Assembly: GCF_008727735.1 (NCBI RefSeq)
Contig: NZ_CP044227.1
Coordinates: 2,553,001 to 2,617,000 of the forward strand
Source of the DNA: Flintibacter sp. KGMB00164
Lineage (GTDB): Bacteria > Bacillota > Clostridia > Oscillospirales > Oscillospiraceae
Direction of reading: 5' to 3'
DNA: 64,000 bases
A program made the translations under genes and the position numbers. Shown here in pieces: positions 15,572 to 24,218 of the stretch (within the stretch, counting starts at the first letter, position 1; each line of letters begins with the position of its first letter). Under the pieces are notes generated by a model. It was not told the origin of the DNA. It did not search any database and saw nothing but the letters and a program-made list of their open reading frames with translations.

Positions 15572-16438
15572 TCACTGTTCCCGGTATACCACACCGATGA
15601 GGTTGGGACCGGCATTGATGGCGATGACGCCGCCGATGGGATAGACCATATCGGCAGGAGCGCCGAACTCCTCCTCACAGGCCCGGATCAGAGCGTCGGC
15701 CATGGGGGCGTTGTCCGCCTTGATGACCATGTAGGGGCTGGCCGCCTGACGGGTCTTGCGGCAGCGCTCCATAATAGCGGGGATGATGTTTTTCTCTCCA
15801 CGTACCTTGGAGAGGATCTTGGACTCGCCGTTTTCAAAAGTCATGATGGGCTTGAGTCCCAGGGCGTCGCCCACAAAGGCGGCGGCCGCCGACACACGGC
15901 CCGACTTCTTGGCAAAGCGCAGGTCCAGCGGGGCAAAGAGCACCCGCACGTGGTCCAGCCAGTCCTGAATATAGGCCACTACCTTGTCCGGATCGGTACC
16001 CACCGCAGCCATCTTGGCTCCCTGAACCACAGCCCAGCCGTAGGTCATGGTGTAGTTGCGGGAGTCGATGATAGTAATCTGGAAGTTCTCCCGGGCCTCG
16101 GGATGCTCCTCATAAAACTCCTCCCGGGCCTGGACGGCGTTCTGATGGGTGGCCGAGCCCTTGGAGTTGATGGAGGTATAGATAAGATGGGTATAGCCGT
16201 TGTCGTAGGCCTGCTCAAAGCACTGCTCAAAGACATAGGGATTGAGCTGAGCGTGGGTGGGGATCTGCGGGGCGCTGAGCAGCATCCCGTAAAACTCCTC
16301 CGGAGTAAAATCATAGCCGTCTTCATACTCTTTATCCCCCATGGCGATGGGGAAGGGGAGCACCTGAATATCCAGCTCCTCCCGCAGGGCGCGGGGGATA
16401 TCGGCGGCAGAATCGGTAACCATTTTTACGTAAGCCAT
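15572..16438 (-). CDS. DegV family fatty-acid-binding protein
   Basis: Two-domain lipid-binding protein; family members act as FakB, presenting fatty acids to the FakA kinase. The 288 residues begin with MAYVKMVTDSAADIPRALRE, the family signature in which the T-D-S-A motif binds the carboxylate. Further motifs are QIPTHAQLNPYVFEQCFEQAY, YTSINSKGSATHQNAV, IIDSRNYTMTYGWAVVQGA, and a C-terminal PIGGVIAINAGPNLIGVVYRE. No fakA is in this window. It has its own promoter at 16505-16533. Confidence 0.94.
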   Translation of the reverse strand: MAYVKMVTDSAADIPRALREELDIQVLPFPIAMGDKEYEDGYDFTPEEFYGMLLSAPQIPTHAQLNPYVFEQCFEQAYDNGYTHLIYTSINSKGSATHQNAVQAREEFYEEHPEARENFQITIIDSRNYTMTYGWAVVQGAKMAAVGTDPDKVVAYIQDWLDHVRVLFAPLDLRFAKKSGRVSAAAAFVGDALGLKPIMTFENGESKILSKVRGEKNIIPAIMERCRKTRQAASPYMVIKADNAPMADALIRACEEEFGAPADMVYPIGGVIAINAGPNLIGVVYREQ

Positions 16439-16504
16439 AGCGGCCTCCTAAATCAAAATCTTATGTGTCCTCGCGACAGCCGTCCATAGGGGCTGTCTGG
16501 GGCC

Positions 16505-16533
16505 ATTATTGCAGAAAGGGCAAGGCTTGTCAA
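16505..16533 (-). promoter_or_regulatory. Promoter of degV
   Basis: On the minus strand TTGACA (16533-16528) and AATAAT (16510-16505) are 17 bases apart, between the DUF896 stop and degV. Confidence 0.8.
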
Positions 16534-16543
16534 GAAAAGGGAG

Positions 16544-16750
16544 TCAATCTTTGCGTTTTTCTAATTTGACCCGGGAGCCGTCCGGCTTCTGCAGCCAGGT
16601 GTTGTTCAGCTGTCCCTCCAGGTTGGCCTTCACCGAGTCGATATAGGCCCGGCGCAGCTTGCCCCGCTCCTCTTTCTCCTCCTCGGTCAGTTCCCGCTCC
16701 TTGGCCAGCCGGGCCAGCTCATTGATGCGGTCAATGTCCTTTTGCTCCAT
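16544..16750 (-). CDS. DUF896 (YnzC-like) small protein
   Basis: 68-residue helical protein of unknown function. The family signature is the N-terminal helix-turn DIDRINELARLAKERELTEEE, followed by ERGKLRRAYIDSVKANLEGQL and a C-terminal basic tail. Bacillus YnzC belongs to this family and is associated with the SOS/yneA region there, but the role is unclear. Its start overlaps the end of the Gx transporter by 20 bases, so it ends that operon. Confidence 0.88.
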   Translation of the reverse strand: MEQKDIDRINELARLAKERELTEEEKEERGKLRRAYIDSVKANLEGQLNNTWLQKPDGSRVKLEKRKD

Positions 16751-17282
16751 GGTTTTCCTCCTTCCGCCCGGACGCCAGCCGGTCCAGGCGCTGCATCAAA
16801 AATTGGGCGCACAGCCCGGTAAACAGTCCTGCCCCCGCTCCGGCAATCACCAGGTAGGGCAGGTAGGCCAGCACCGCCCAGGTCTTCATCACCCCGGCGG
16901 CCACCAGCAGCTGGCCCAGGTTGTGGCAGATGGCGGCCAGGGGGCTGCACAGCCACAGCTGCTTCACGGTGAGCAGCCGCTTGAGCCCCACCATGGCAAG
17001 CCAGCACAGAAGGCCGCCGCCCAGGCTGTACAGCAGGGTCATCATCTGTCCGGAGAACACCGCGCCCAGAAACACCCGGCTCACCAGCACCAGCAGGGCG
17101 TCTCCCGCCCCCAGGGCAAAGACGGTGTACACCGTTACAATATTGGCAAGGCCCAGCTTGACCCCCGGGATAGGCACCGCCACCGGGATCTGGGCCTCCA
17201 CCATAAAGATGGTCAGGGCAATGGCGGTGAGCAGGGCCAGCCGGGTCACCCGCCGCGCCCCTTTAACCGGTCGCTGCGTCAA
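16731..17282 (-). CDS. Gx transporter family membrane protein (HepS component I-like)
   Basis: Small integral membrane protein. I choose the TTG at 17282 (reading MTQRPVKGARRVTRLALL): GGGAGGAGGG lies 8 bases upstream, and longer frames read through the neighbouring gene. The 183 residues have about five membrane segments, with conserved polar patches PVAVPIPGVKLGLANIVTVY and LAAICHNLGQLLVA. The family resembles ECF-type substrate-binding membrane subunits and is often annotated as heptaprenyl diphosphate synthase component I. It overlaps the NusG-II gene by 20 bases. With ApbE next door, a role in flavin or quinone redox at the membrane is plausible but inferred. Confidence 0.85.
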   Translation of the reverse strand: MTQRPVKGARRVTRLALLTAIALTIFMVEAQIPVAVPIPGVKLGLANIVTVYTVFALGAGDALLVLVSRVFLGAVFSGQMMTLLYSLGGGLLCWLAMVGLKRLLTVKQLWLCSPLAAICHNLGQLLVAAGVMKTWAVLAYLPYLVIAGAGAGLFTGLCAQFLMQRLDRLASGRKEENHGAKGH

Positions 17283-17643
17283 CCTGGCTCCCTCCTCCCG
17301 TGATCTGGATGATGACCTGATTGGGCAGGCAGACGATGGGCTCGCTGCCGTCGCCGATCCACCCCTGGTGGACACAGATCTGGTCCGGACAGGAGGCCTC
17401 ACTGATGCAGATGCGCCCCGGCTCCACCTGCACGGTATTGAGCGCCCCGTTCTCCCCCTCAATGACAAAGGAGTAGGGCTCCTTCACCTGGGTCAGGTCG
17501 ATCTCCCGGAGCACCTGCCCCTTCTGGGTGATCTTGGCGATCCGGGCCTCCTGGGGGTTCAGCTTGCGCCATACCAGCACGCCTGCCGACAAAAGTACCA
17601 CGGCCGCCAGCACACCGGCAAGGATCTTGGTCTGTTTGTTCAT
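17263..17643 (-). CDS. Membrane-anchored NusG domain II protein
   Basis: 126 residues: a short N-terminal transmembrane anchor (about 6-25, ILAGVLAAVVLLSAGVLVW) followed by an extracytoplasmic NusG-II beta domain. The conserved block ISEASCPDQICVHQGWI is characteristic, with two Cys spaced CxxxxC, and LPNQVIIQI follows. Such proteins occur next to Gx transporters and ApbE in Firmicutes flavin loci. The molecular role is not established from this sequence. It overlaps apbE by 4 bases and the Gx gene by 20. Confidence 0.88.
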   Translation of the reverse strand: MNKQTKILAGVLAAVVLLSAGVLVWRKLNPQEARIAKITQKGQVLREIDLTQVKEPYSFVIEGENGALNTVQVEPGRICISEASCPDQICVHQGWIGDGSEPIVCLPNQVIIQITGGGSQVDAATG

Positions 17644-18689
17644 CGGTGGATCACCGTCACTTCCCGGTCCTGGTAACCGTCAGCCAGGGTAAAGTGCTTC
17701 TCCAGGCCTTCGGTCACCGCGATGGTGCCGTCCTGGGAGACAAAGATAGCCTCAAAGTCCAGCTCCGGGTGGTCCTTCCAGAACTGGGCGCCCTTCTCCT
17801 CCCCCATGACGAACAAGGCGGTGGACAGAGCGTCACACACCGTCCCGTCGGAGCCTACAATGCTCACCGAGTCCACCCCGCTGTCTGCGGGAGCGGCGGT
17901 GGCAGGGTCCATGATGTGGCAGTAGGTCTGGCCGTCCTGCTCAAAGTAGCGCTGGTAATCTCCGGAGGTGACCACCGCCTGGTCAGCCACCTCCACAATG
18001 GCCAGATAGCCCCCCTCCTGGGAGTTGGGGTCCTGGATGCCTACCCGCCAGCGGGAGCCGTCCGGCTTGGTCCCCACCGTCTGAATGTTGCCGCCCAGCT
18101 CCAGCAGAGCAGAGGTCACCCCCAGCTCCTTCAGGTCCTGAGAGAGCACCTCTCCCAGGCCGCCCTTGGCCACGGCACCCAGGTCCAGGGACATGCCGTC
18201 GCTCAGACGGGCCTGGCCGGTCTGCTCATCCAGCTCCACCTGGGTGTAGTCGATGGTCCCCACCAGCTGCTCCAACTCTGCCTCATCGGGCACCCGGTAC
18301 GCTCCGGTAGGGAAGCCCCAGGCCTGCACGGCGGAGTATGCAGTAAGATCCAGCGCTCCGTCGGTGAGGGCACACAGCTCCAGACCACGGCTCAAAATCT
18401 CCTGGGTATCCTCAGACAGCTCCACCCAGTTTCCGCCGCTGTGGTTCAGCGCCCAGATTTCGCTGTTCTCATCGGTGGCCGACCACAGTTTTTCCAGCTT
18501 CTGAATGGTCTGCTCCGCCTGATCCAGCCCCTGCTGGGCCTGATCGCCGTAGACGGTGAGCAGCATCACCGTATCCATGGCAAATACCTGGCTGCTCTGG
18601 GAGGAAACCTTCTGCTCCCCCCCGCAGCCCGTCAGCACCGCTCCCGCCGCCAGCACGCCGGCCAGCAGCAAGCTCAGCCGCCCCTTCAC
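17640..18689 (-). CDS. apbE: ApbE-type FAD:protein FMN transferase, lipoprotein
   Basis: Attaches FMN covalently to Thr/Ser of secreted or membrane redox proteins, using FAD. The 349-residue protein has a lipoprotein signal (LLLAGVLAAGAVLTGCGG; lipidated Cys22), then the ApbE fold: VFAMDTVMLLTVYG near the start, DGALDLTAYSAVQAWGF, the LDLGAVAKGGLGEVLSQDL motif, LLELGGNIQTVGTKPDGSRWRVGIQDP, TSGDYQRYF, CHIMDPATAAPADSGVDSVSIVG and the STALFVMG segment. No obvious target flavoprotein (Rnf, NQR, or a fumarate-reductase-like protein) is in the window. It is transcribed with NusG-II and Gx genes. Confidence 0.95.
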   Translation of the reverse strand: MKGRLSLLLAGVLAAGAVLTGCGGEQKVSSQSSQVFAMDTVMLLTVYGDQAQQGLDQAEQTIQKLEKLWSATDENSEIWALNHSGGNWVELSEDTQEILSRGLELCALTDGALDLTAYSAVQAWGFPTGAYRVPDEAELEQLVGTIDYTQVELDEQTGQARLSDGMSLDLGAVAKGGLGEVLSQDLKELGVTSALLELGGNIQTVGTKPDGSRWRVGIQDPNSQEGGYLAIVEVADQAVVTSGDYQRYFEQDGQTYCHIMDPATAAPADSGVDSVSIVGSDGTVCDALSTALFVMGEEKGAQFWKDHPELDFEAIFVSQDGTIAVTEGLEKHFTLADGYQDREVTVIHR

Positions 18690-18928
18690 AGCAGCTCCCG
18701 GTACATGGCCGCCGCGTCGGCCTTGCCCACGTTGTCGGCCACCAGCAGCACCTCTACCTTTACCACCCGCTCGCCAAAGCGCAGCTCCAGCACGTCTCCG
18801 GCCTTTACGTCGTAGCTGGCCTTCACCGGCCGGCCGTTGGCGGTGACCCGCTGGTTGTCGCAGGCCTCATTGGCCACCGTGCGCCGCTTGATGAGCCGGG
18901 ATACCTTCAGCCATTTATCCAGTCGCAT
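18686..18928 (-). CDS. rqcP: S4-domain RNA-binding protein RqcP (YabO/Hsp15-like)
   Basis: Small S4 protein that, in the Bacillus model, binds stalled 50S subunits and assists RqcH in alanine tailing. I start at the ATG at 18928 (MRLDKWLKVSRLIKRRTVANEACD), giving 80 residues; the in-frame extension to 18964 has no better ribosome site. The S4 motif runs through RVTANGRPVKASYDVKAGDVLELRFGERVVKVEVL. The order mazG-hup-rqcP matches yabN-yabO in Bacillus. It overlaps apbE by 4 bases. Confidence 0.93.
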   Translation of the reverse strand: MRLDKWLKVSRLIKRRTVANEACDNQRVTANGRPVKASYDVKAGDVLELRFGERVVKVEVLLVADNVGKADAAAMYRELL

Positions 18929-18965
18929 TGCATTGTCCTTTCCAAAGCAAAAGATAATTTCCAAG

Positions 18966-18995
18966 AAAAAGGGGCGCCGCCTTCCGCGGCGCCCC
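18966..18995 (-). terminator. Terminator of hup
   Basis: A 10-bp stem, GGGGCGCCGC with GCGGCGCCCC, has a 5-base loop and TTTTTCTTGG follows on the minus strand. It lies 22 bases after the HU stop. Readthrough could feed rqcP. Confidence 0.92.
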
Positions 18996-19017
18996 CAAGG
19001 GTCAGCGTTGCAGTGCT

Positions 19018-19293
19018 TCAGCCCGCCACCGCGTCCTTCAGAGCCTTGCCGGCCTTGAAGACAGGGGTCTTGGTCTGGGGGATCTCGATCTCGGTGCCGG
19101 TCTTGGGATTGCGGCCCACCCGAGCGGCGCGGGTCTTCACCTCAAAGGAGCCAAAGCCCACCAGCTGCACCTTCTCCTCCCGGGTCAGCGCTTCGGCAAT
19201 GGCCTCCACGGTGGCAGTAATGGCAGCCTCAGCGTCCTTCTTGGACAGCTGGGTCTTATCGGCCACGGCGTTGATGAGTTCGGTCTTGTTCAT
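19018..19293 (-). CDS. hup: HU family DNA-binding protein
   Basis: Nucleoid-associated histone-like protein that bends DNA as a dimer. The 91 residues have the whole HU fold: [36 protein letters not shown] for the helical body, [25 protein letters not shown] with the DNA-embracing arm, and [13 protein letters not shown] at the C terminus. GGAGGAG lies before the ATG. Located between mazG and rqcP, the conserved sporulation/division neighbourhood of Firmicutes. Confidence 0.97.
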   Translation of the reverse strand: MNKTELINAVADKTQLSKKDAEAAITATVEAIAEALTREEKVQLVGFGSFEVKTRAARVGRNPKTGTEIEIPQTKTPVFKAGKALKDAVAG

Positions 19294-19356
19294 AGCGTGT
19301 CTCCTCCTAAGAATTTGCGCGGCCTTGGGAAAGGCCTGTCCTTTGCGTGGGGCGTT

Positions 19357-20145
19357 TCAGCCCTCCTGTTGCTTGGCGCGGGCCCAAAGCTCCTCCAGCT
19401 GGGCCAGCTCCATCTGGTCCAGGCTCTCTCCCTGGGCCAGCCGCTCCACAGCGCGAAAGCGGCGGATGAACTTTTCGCAGGCCTGAGTCAGCGCCTGCTC
19501 GCTGTCCACGTGGAGAAAGCGTCCCGCCTTCACCGCGGCAAACAGCAGGTCGCCCAGCTCCTCCTGGGGGTCTCCGTCGCCCTGAGCGGCGCGGCGCAGC
19601 TCCCCCACCTCCTCGTCCAGCTTGTCCAGGGCGGGAGCCAGGTCCGGCCAGTCAAAACCCGCTTTGCGGGCCTTGTCCTGCAATTTTTCTGCCCGGATCA
19701 GGGCGGGCAGAGAACGCGCTACCGCATCCAGCGTGTCGCCGGCGGTGCGCTGGTGCTTCTCCTGGCGTTTCTGGGCGTCCCAGGTCTCCAGAGCCTGGTC
19801 GCTGTCCTCCGCCTGCACGGTGCCAAACACGTGGGGGTGGCGGAAGACCATCTTCTTGGCCACGCCGTCCACCACATCCTGGAAGGTAAACAGACCTTCC
19901 TCCTTGGCCATCTGGGCGTGGAACACCACCTGGAGCAGCACGTCCCCGAGCTCCTCTTTCAGGTGCTCCGGGTTCTTTTCGTCAATGGCCTCTGCGGCCT
20001 CGTAGGCCTCCTCCAGCATATTGCGCCGGATGCTCTCGTGGGTCTGCTCCCGGTCCCAGGGGCATCCCCCGGGCGCACGCAGCAGAGCCACGATCCGCTC
20101 CAGATCCTCCATGCCATAGGAGTCCATGCACTCAAAATCTACCAC
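19357..20145 (-). CDS. mazG: Nucleoside triphosphate pyrophosphohydrolase MazG
   Basis: Hydrolyses (d)NTPs to monophosphates, limiting non-canonical nucleotides. The 262-residue protein has two MazG repeats. The first includes LRAPGGCPWDREQTHESIRRNMLEEAYEAAEAID and ELGDVLLQVVFHAQMA, with the E-E-E-D metal motif. The second is LDKLDEEVGELRRA with ELGDLLFAAV. GTG start at 20145 with GAAGGAAG upstream; a later ATG (20127) is an alternative. The SAM-methylase domain of Bacillus YabN is absent. Next to the SpoVB-like flippase, as in Bacillus. Confidence 0.93.
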   Translation of the reverse strand: MVDFECMDSYGMEDLERIVALLRAPGGCPWDREQTHESIRRNMLEEAYEAAEAIDEKNPEHLKEELGDVLLQVVFHAQMAKEEGLFTFQDVVDGVAKKMVFRHPHVFGTVQAEDSDQALETWDAQKRQEKHQRTAGDTLDAVARSLPALIRAEKLQDKARKAGFDWPDLAPALDKLDEEVGELRRAAQGDGDPQEELGDLLFAAVKAGRFLHVDSEQALTQACEKFIRRFRAVERLAQGESLDQMELAQLEELWARAKQQEG

Positions 20146-20183
20146 AACTTCGCTTCCTTCGCAAGGTATTTTTTACGCATCTG

Positions 20184-21986
20184 TTAAGAAAGATGCAGAA
20201 TCCGGGCAATTTTCTCTCCCTTTGGCATGAGCGCCAGGTCCTCCTTGGTGATGGCCCGCAGCACGATCACCAGCACGCCGTAGATGACCACCGCCACCAA
20301 AATGGCGGCCAGTGTGGACACGGCGTTGCCCATTCTGCCTGCGGCAAACAGCTTGGCCAGCAGGCCGTGGACCGCCCAGGCTCCCAGGCCCATCACCGCG
20401 GCGGCGGCGGCGGGCTTGGCAAACAGGGGGATATACTTGGGACAGCCGGGAATGACCCGGGCCATGACAATGAGGTCCAGAATGAGACACAGGGCAAAAC
20501 AGAAGATGTTGCCCAGGGGCGCGCCGTAGATGCCCACCTGGGGCAGCACCACTACATTGTAGTTAAGCACGATCTTGATGACGCCTCCGGCCAGCATGAT
20601 AATGACCGGCAGATTCACAAAGCCGTAGGCCTGCAAAATGGAGTTGCATACCAGCATCATACACACGAACACCGTGGCCAGGCCCAGGGTGGACAGCAGA
20701 GGACCGGCCAGCTCCGCGGTGAGGCTGGGGAAAATCAAAGCCATGATGGGCTTGCCCAGTACGTACAGGCCCACACCCATGGGGAAGGCCAGCAGGGCAG
20801 AGATGCGCAGGGCGGAACCTGCCACCCGGCTGGCGCCCTTCCGGTCCCGGCGGGCCAGGGTACCGGAGACCGCGGGGATGACCGCGGCGGTAATGGCCGC
20901 CATGAGGGAGGTGGGCAGGTTATAGATGTTCAGGGCTCCGTTGTAGTTACCGTAGAGGGTGCGGCTGGCCGCCTCCAGGGCGTCGTGGAGAGCCCCGGCG
21001 GTCTTACTTCCATCCGCCAGCTGGTCAGACAGCAGGGACATGGAGACGGCCGTTCCCTCCGGCAGAGTGGCCTGCCAGGCCTTCAGGGCGCTCTCCAGCG
21101 TATCAAAGTCCATAAAGTCCTTGTACAAAGCCCAGCAGTCGGTATTTTCCAGCAGAGCCCGCTGGAGCTGACCCTGGACCAGAGAGGAGTCGATGACGGT
21201 GACGATACCCACCATGGAGGAGCTGATGGTAATGGGCACGGCGATCATCAGCAGGTTGCGGATGATGGTGGCGTTGGAGTCGGGGGTGTCCTTGGCCAGA
21301 CCCTCCCGGCTGCGGCCCATCAGGTAGTTGAGCAGCATGTAGGCCAGGGCCACAATGGTACCCACCGTCACGCCGGTGATGGCGCCGGCGGCGGCGTGGC
21401 TCTGGTCGGCTCCCGCTTGTACCAGCCAGTAGGCCAGTCCCAGGCCTACCACCAGCTTGCACAGGGCCTCGATGATCTGGGAGACGGCGGTGGGCGTCAT
21501 GTTCCCGTGGCCCTGGGCATAGCCCCGGAAGGCGGACAGACAGCCCACGCAGATGACGGCCGGAGCCAGGGCGCGGATGCCGGGGGCGGCCTGGTCGTCG
21601 TTCATCAGGGCGGCCAGCTGTGCCGAGCCAAAGGACATGATGAGGAAGGACAGCACGCCCAGGGTAAGAAACAGGGCCAGGGACAGCCGGAACACCCGGC
21701 GCACCTGGTTTTGCCGTCCGGTGGCGTTCGCCTCGCTGACCAGCTTGGACACGGCCACGGGCAGGCCCGCGGTGGAGATGGTGAGCAGCACGGCGTAGAT
21801 ATTATAGGCATTGCCGAAGTCGGCGCTGCCCTGCTCCCCGATGATGTTGATCAGCGGGATCTTGTAGAACATGCCGATGAGTTTGACCACCATGATACCC
21901 ACGGCCAGGATGGCGGCTCCGCCGAAGAAGGTGTTTTGTTTTTCCGGCCGGGCCACCCGGCGGGGTGCATGACTGTGTTGGGCCAT
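20184..21986 (-). CDS. SpoVB/MurJ-like polysaccharide flippase (MOP superfamily)
   Basis: 600-residue membrane protein with about 14 hydrophobic helices, of the lipid-linked oligosaccharide flippase group. The N terminus has LIGMFYKIPLINIIGEQGSADFGNAYNIY, very close to SpoVB/YabM consensus, and LPVAVSKLVSEANATG follows. A cluster of charged and polar residues between helices near 260-340 is longer than usual. Position beside mazG, hup and rqcP supports a spoVB/yabM assignment. Likely role is peptidoglycan-precursor translocation during growth or cortex formation; which of these is not decided by sequence. Confidence 0.9.
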   Translation of the reverse strand: MAQHSHAPRRVARPEKQNTFFGGAAILAVGIMVVKLIGMFYKIPLINIIGEQGSADFGNAYNIYAVLLTISTAGLPVAVSKLVSEANATGRQNQVRRVFRLSLALFLTLGVLSFLIMSFGSAQLAALMNDDQAAPGIRALAPAVICVGCLSAFRGYAQGHGNMTPTAVSQIIEALCKLVVGLGLAYWLVQAGADQSHAAAGAITGVTVGTIVALAYMLLNYLMGRSREGLAKDTPDSNATIIRNLLMIAVPITISSSMVGIVTVIDSSLVQGQLQRALLENTDCWALYKDFMDFDTLESALKAWQATLPEGTAVSMSLLSDQLADGSKTAGALHDALEAASRTLYGNYNGALNIYNLPTSLMAAITAAVIPAVSGTLARRDRKGASRVAGSALRISALLAFPMGVGLYVLGKPIMALIFPSLTAELAGPLLSTLGLATVFVCMMLVCNSILQAYGFVNLPVIIMLAGGVIKIVLNYNVVVLPQVGIYGAPLGNIFCFALCLILDLIVMARVIPGCPKYIPLFAKPAAAAAVMGLGAWAVHGLLAKLFAAGRMGNAVSTLAAILVAVVIYGVLVIVLRAITKEDLALMPKGEKIARILHLS

Positions 21987-22042
21987 TCGTTAGGTCCTCC
22001 TTGTATTTTGGAGAGTCAGGCGGCGCTGCCGCCCGGATGATC

Positions 22043-23350
22043 TCAGGCTTGCGGGAAAATTTTCGGCAGGGCGTAGTGCTCCACCTCATAGCGGATGCGC
22101 TCCAGGTCCAGGGTGAAGAACTCCCCCTTCTCATATATGACCTGTCCCCGGGCCATATTCATCTCCACATTGGAGCCACGGGCGGCGTAGACCAGATTTT
22201 CCTCCACGTCGTGGCAGGGCATCAGGTTGGGGGCGCTGAAGTCCACCAAAATGAGGTCGGCCAGCTTCCCCGGCGCAATAACGCCGGTGTCCCGGCCCAG
22301 AGCCCGGGCTCCGTTGACGGTGGCCATGGCAAGCGCCTCGTGGGCGGTGACCGCCATGGGGTCATGCTGGACCCCCTTGTGGAGGATGGCAGCCAGCTTG
22401 ATCTCCTCAAACAGGTCGGTATTGTTGTTGGAGGACACGCCGTCGGTGCCCAAGGTCACGTTGACCCCCGCCTTCAGCAGCTGGGGCACCCGGGCCACAC
22501 CGGAGCCCAGCTTCAGGTTGGACACCGGGTTGTGGACGGCGGTAATGTGCTTTTGAGCCATAAGGGCCATATCCTCGTCGGTGACCCACACGCAGTGGGC
22601 GGCGGTGCCTCCCCGCTCCCACACGCCGTACTGGTCCAGCAGAGCCACCGGGGTCTTGCCGTATTTCTCCAGGCAGCTCTCATGCTCCAGCCGGGTCTCG
22701 GAGATGTGCACCTGCATGCCCAACTTGTGCTGGGCGGCGTAGTCGGCCATCCACTGCCACAAGGGCGGATTGGAGGTATACTCCGCGTGGATGGAGGCAT
22801 CTACCAGGATCTGCCCATTTCCCGCGCCGTGCCACTGCTCCGTGAGCTCCTGCTGGTTGCGGCAGTCGTTACACTTTTCGGGGGAAAAATCCTCGGGCGC
22901 GCCGAAGTACACCCCGCCGCAGGACAGATTGGCGGAGATGCCCGCCTTCATGATCTCCTGGGCGATGGTGCCGGTGTGCATATACATATCCGCAATACAG
23001 GTGGTGCCGCTGGCGATCATCTCGGCTAGGCCCAGAGCCGCTCCGGCGGCCACGGCCCGGTCGTCCAGCTTAGCCTCGGCGGGGAAAATGAAGTCGTTGA
23101 GCCAGTGCTGCAAATCGTGACCCCCACCATAGCCCCGCATGAGGGTCATAGGCACGTGGGTGTGGCAGTTTACAAGGCCGGGCATGAGCACCTTGCCCTT
23201 GCCCTCCACCACCCGGTCAAAGGTTCCCTCCGGGCGCACCGTCCCCACGGAGACGATTTTCGTTCCCTCCACCGCCACAAAGGCGTTCTCCAGCACCGGC
23301 TGGGTGGGGTCCATGGTCACAGCGGTGACGTTGGCAAATAAAACAGACAT
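22043..23350 (-). CDS. mtaD: 5-methylthioadenosine/S-adenosylhomocysteine deaminase-type amidohydrolase
   Basis: Metal-dependent deaminase of the amidohydrolase superfamily. The 435 residues show the HxH metal motif in GLVNCHTHVPMTLMRG, the GTTCIADMYMH strand, IHAEYTSNPPL, QVHISETRLEHE with a metal His, AHCVWVTDEDM, and LGTDGVSSNNNTDLFEEIKLAA with the metal Asp. A C-terminal composite beta domain contains GALDLARE-like GRDTGVIAPGKLADLILVD. Adjacent to a purine nucleoside phosphorylase in the same direction (33 bases), which supports a role in MTA/SAH or adenosine salvage. Confidence 0.88.
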   Translation of the reverse strand: MSVLFANVTAVTMDPTQPVLENAFVAVEGTKIVSVGTVRPEGTFDRVVEGKGKVLMPGLVNCHTHVPMTLMRGYGGGHDLQHWLNDFIFPAEAKLDDRAVAAGAALGLAEMIASGTTCIADMYMHTGTIAQEIMKAGISANLSCGGVYFGAPEDFSPEKCNDCRNQQELTEQWHGAGNGQILVDASIHAEYTSNPPLWQWMADYAAQHKLGMQVHISETRLEHESCLEKYGKTPVALLDQYGVWERGGTAAHCVWVTDEDMALMAQKHITAVHNPVSNLKLGSGVARVPQLLKAGVNVTLGTDGVSSNNNTDLFEEIKLAAILHKGVQHDPMAVTAHEALAMATVNGARALGRDTGVIAPGKLADLILVDFSAPNLMPCHDVEENLVYAARGSNVEMNMARGQVIYEKGEFFTLDLERIRYEVEHYALPKIFPQA

Positions 23351-23383
23351 CTGTGGTTTACTCCTTACAAATTACGAACTCCG

Positions 23384-24208
23384 TCACATATCCCGCAGGC
23401 AGGCGCGCACCAGGGCGGAGAAGTCCTCCCGGGCGTGCTCCCCGGCGATGAGGACCTCCTCCTCGCTGAGAGGCTGGTCCAGAATACCGGCAGCCATGTT
23501 GCTAAGCAGGGTAAAGCCCAGCACCTCCATGCCGCAGTGGCCCGCCACAATGACCTCGGGGGCTGTGGACATGCCCACCGCGTCGCCGCCCAGGATCCGG
23601 GCCGCCCGGATCTCCGCCGGGGTCTCGTACTGGGGACCGTAGCAGTAGAAATAGACACCCTCCCGCAGGGTGAGGCCCAGCTTTCCGGCGCAGTCCCGGG
23701 CCACCTGGCGCAGGCGGGGGGTATACAGCTTGGAGGCGTCGGGGAAGCGCACCCCGAACTCGGGCAGGTTCTCGCCCCGCAGGGGGGACTCGGAGAACAT
23801 TTTAATGTGGTCGGTAATGAGCATCAGCTCTCCGGCCTTCCAGTCGGTGTTCACACAGCCGGCGGCGTTGGTAACCACCAGGGTGTCGCACCCCAGCAGA
23901 CGCAGTACCCGCACCGCGTAGGTGACCTCCTCATAGGAGTAGCCCTCGTAGTGGTGCATCCGGCCCTGCATCACCGCCACCTTCTGGCCCTCCAGGGTGC
24001 CGAACACCAGACGGCCCTTGTGGCCCGGTGCGGTGGAGGCCTTGAAGTTGGGGATGTCTTTGTAATCCACGGCGATGGGATTTTCTACCTGGTCACCCAG
24101 ATAGCCCAGGCCGGAACCCAAAATCATAGCCACCTTAGGGACAAAACTGCCCAGGCGGGCGCGTAAAAAGTCCGCGCTCGCCCGGTAATGCTCTATGGTA
24201 TAGGACAT
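23384..24208 (-). CDS. punA: Purine-nucleoside phosphorylase (trimeric class)
   Basis: Phosphorolysis of purine ribonucleosides to free base plus ribose 1-phosphate. The 274 residues match the trimeric family: MILGSGLGYLGDQVENP phosphate loop, GRMHHYEGYSYEEVTYAVRVLRLLG, VTNAAGCVNTDWKAGELMLITDHI, FPDASKLYTPRLRQVA, GVYFYCYGPQYETPAEIRAARILGGDAVGMSTAPEV, and GFTLLSNMAAGI. The start at 24208 follows the zinc-ribbon gene by 10 bases. Paired with the mtaD-like deaminase. Confidence 0.95.
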   Translation of the reverse strand: MSYTIEHYRASADFLRARLGSFVPKVAMILGSGLGYLGDQVENPIAVDYKDIPNFKASTAPGHKGRLVFGTLEGQKVAVMQGRMHHYEGYSYEEVTYAVRVLRLLGCDTLVVTNAAGCVNTDWKAGELMLITDHIKMFSESPLRGENLPEFGVRFPDASKLYTPRLRQVARDCAGKLGLTLREGVYFYCYGPQYETPAEIRAARILGGDAVGMSTAPEVIVAGHCGMEVLGFTLLSNMAAGILDQPLSEEEVLIAGEHAREDFSALVRACLRDM

Positions 24209-24218
24209 GGCAGCCTCC

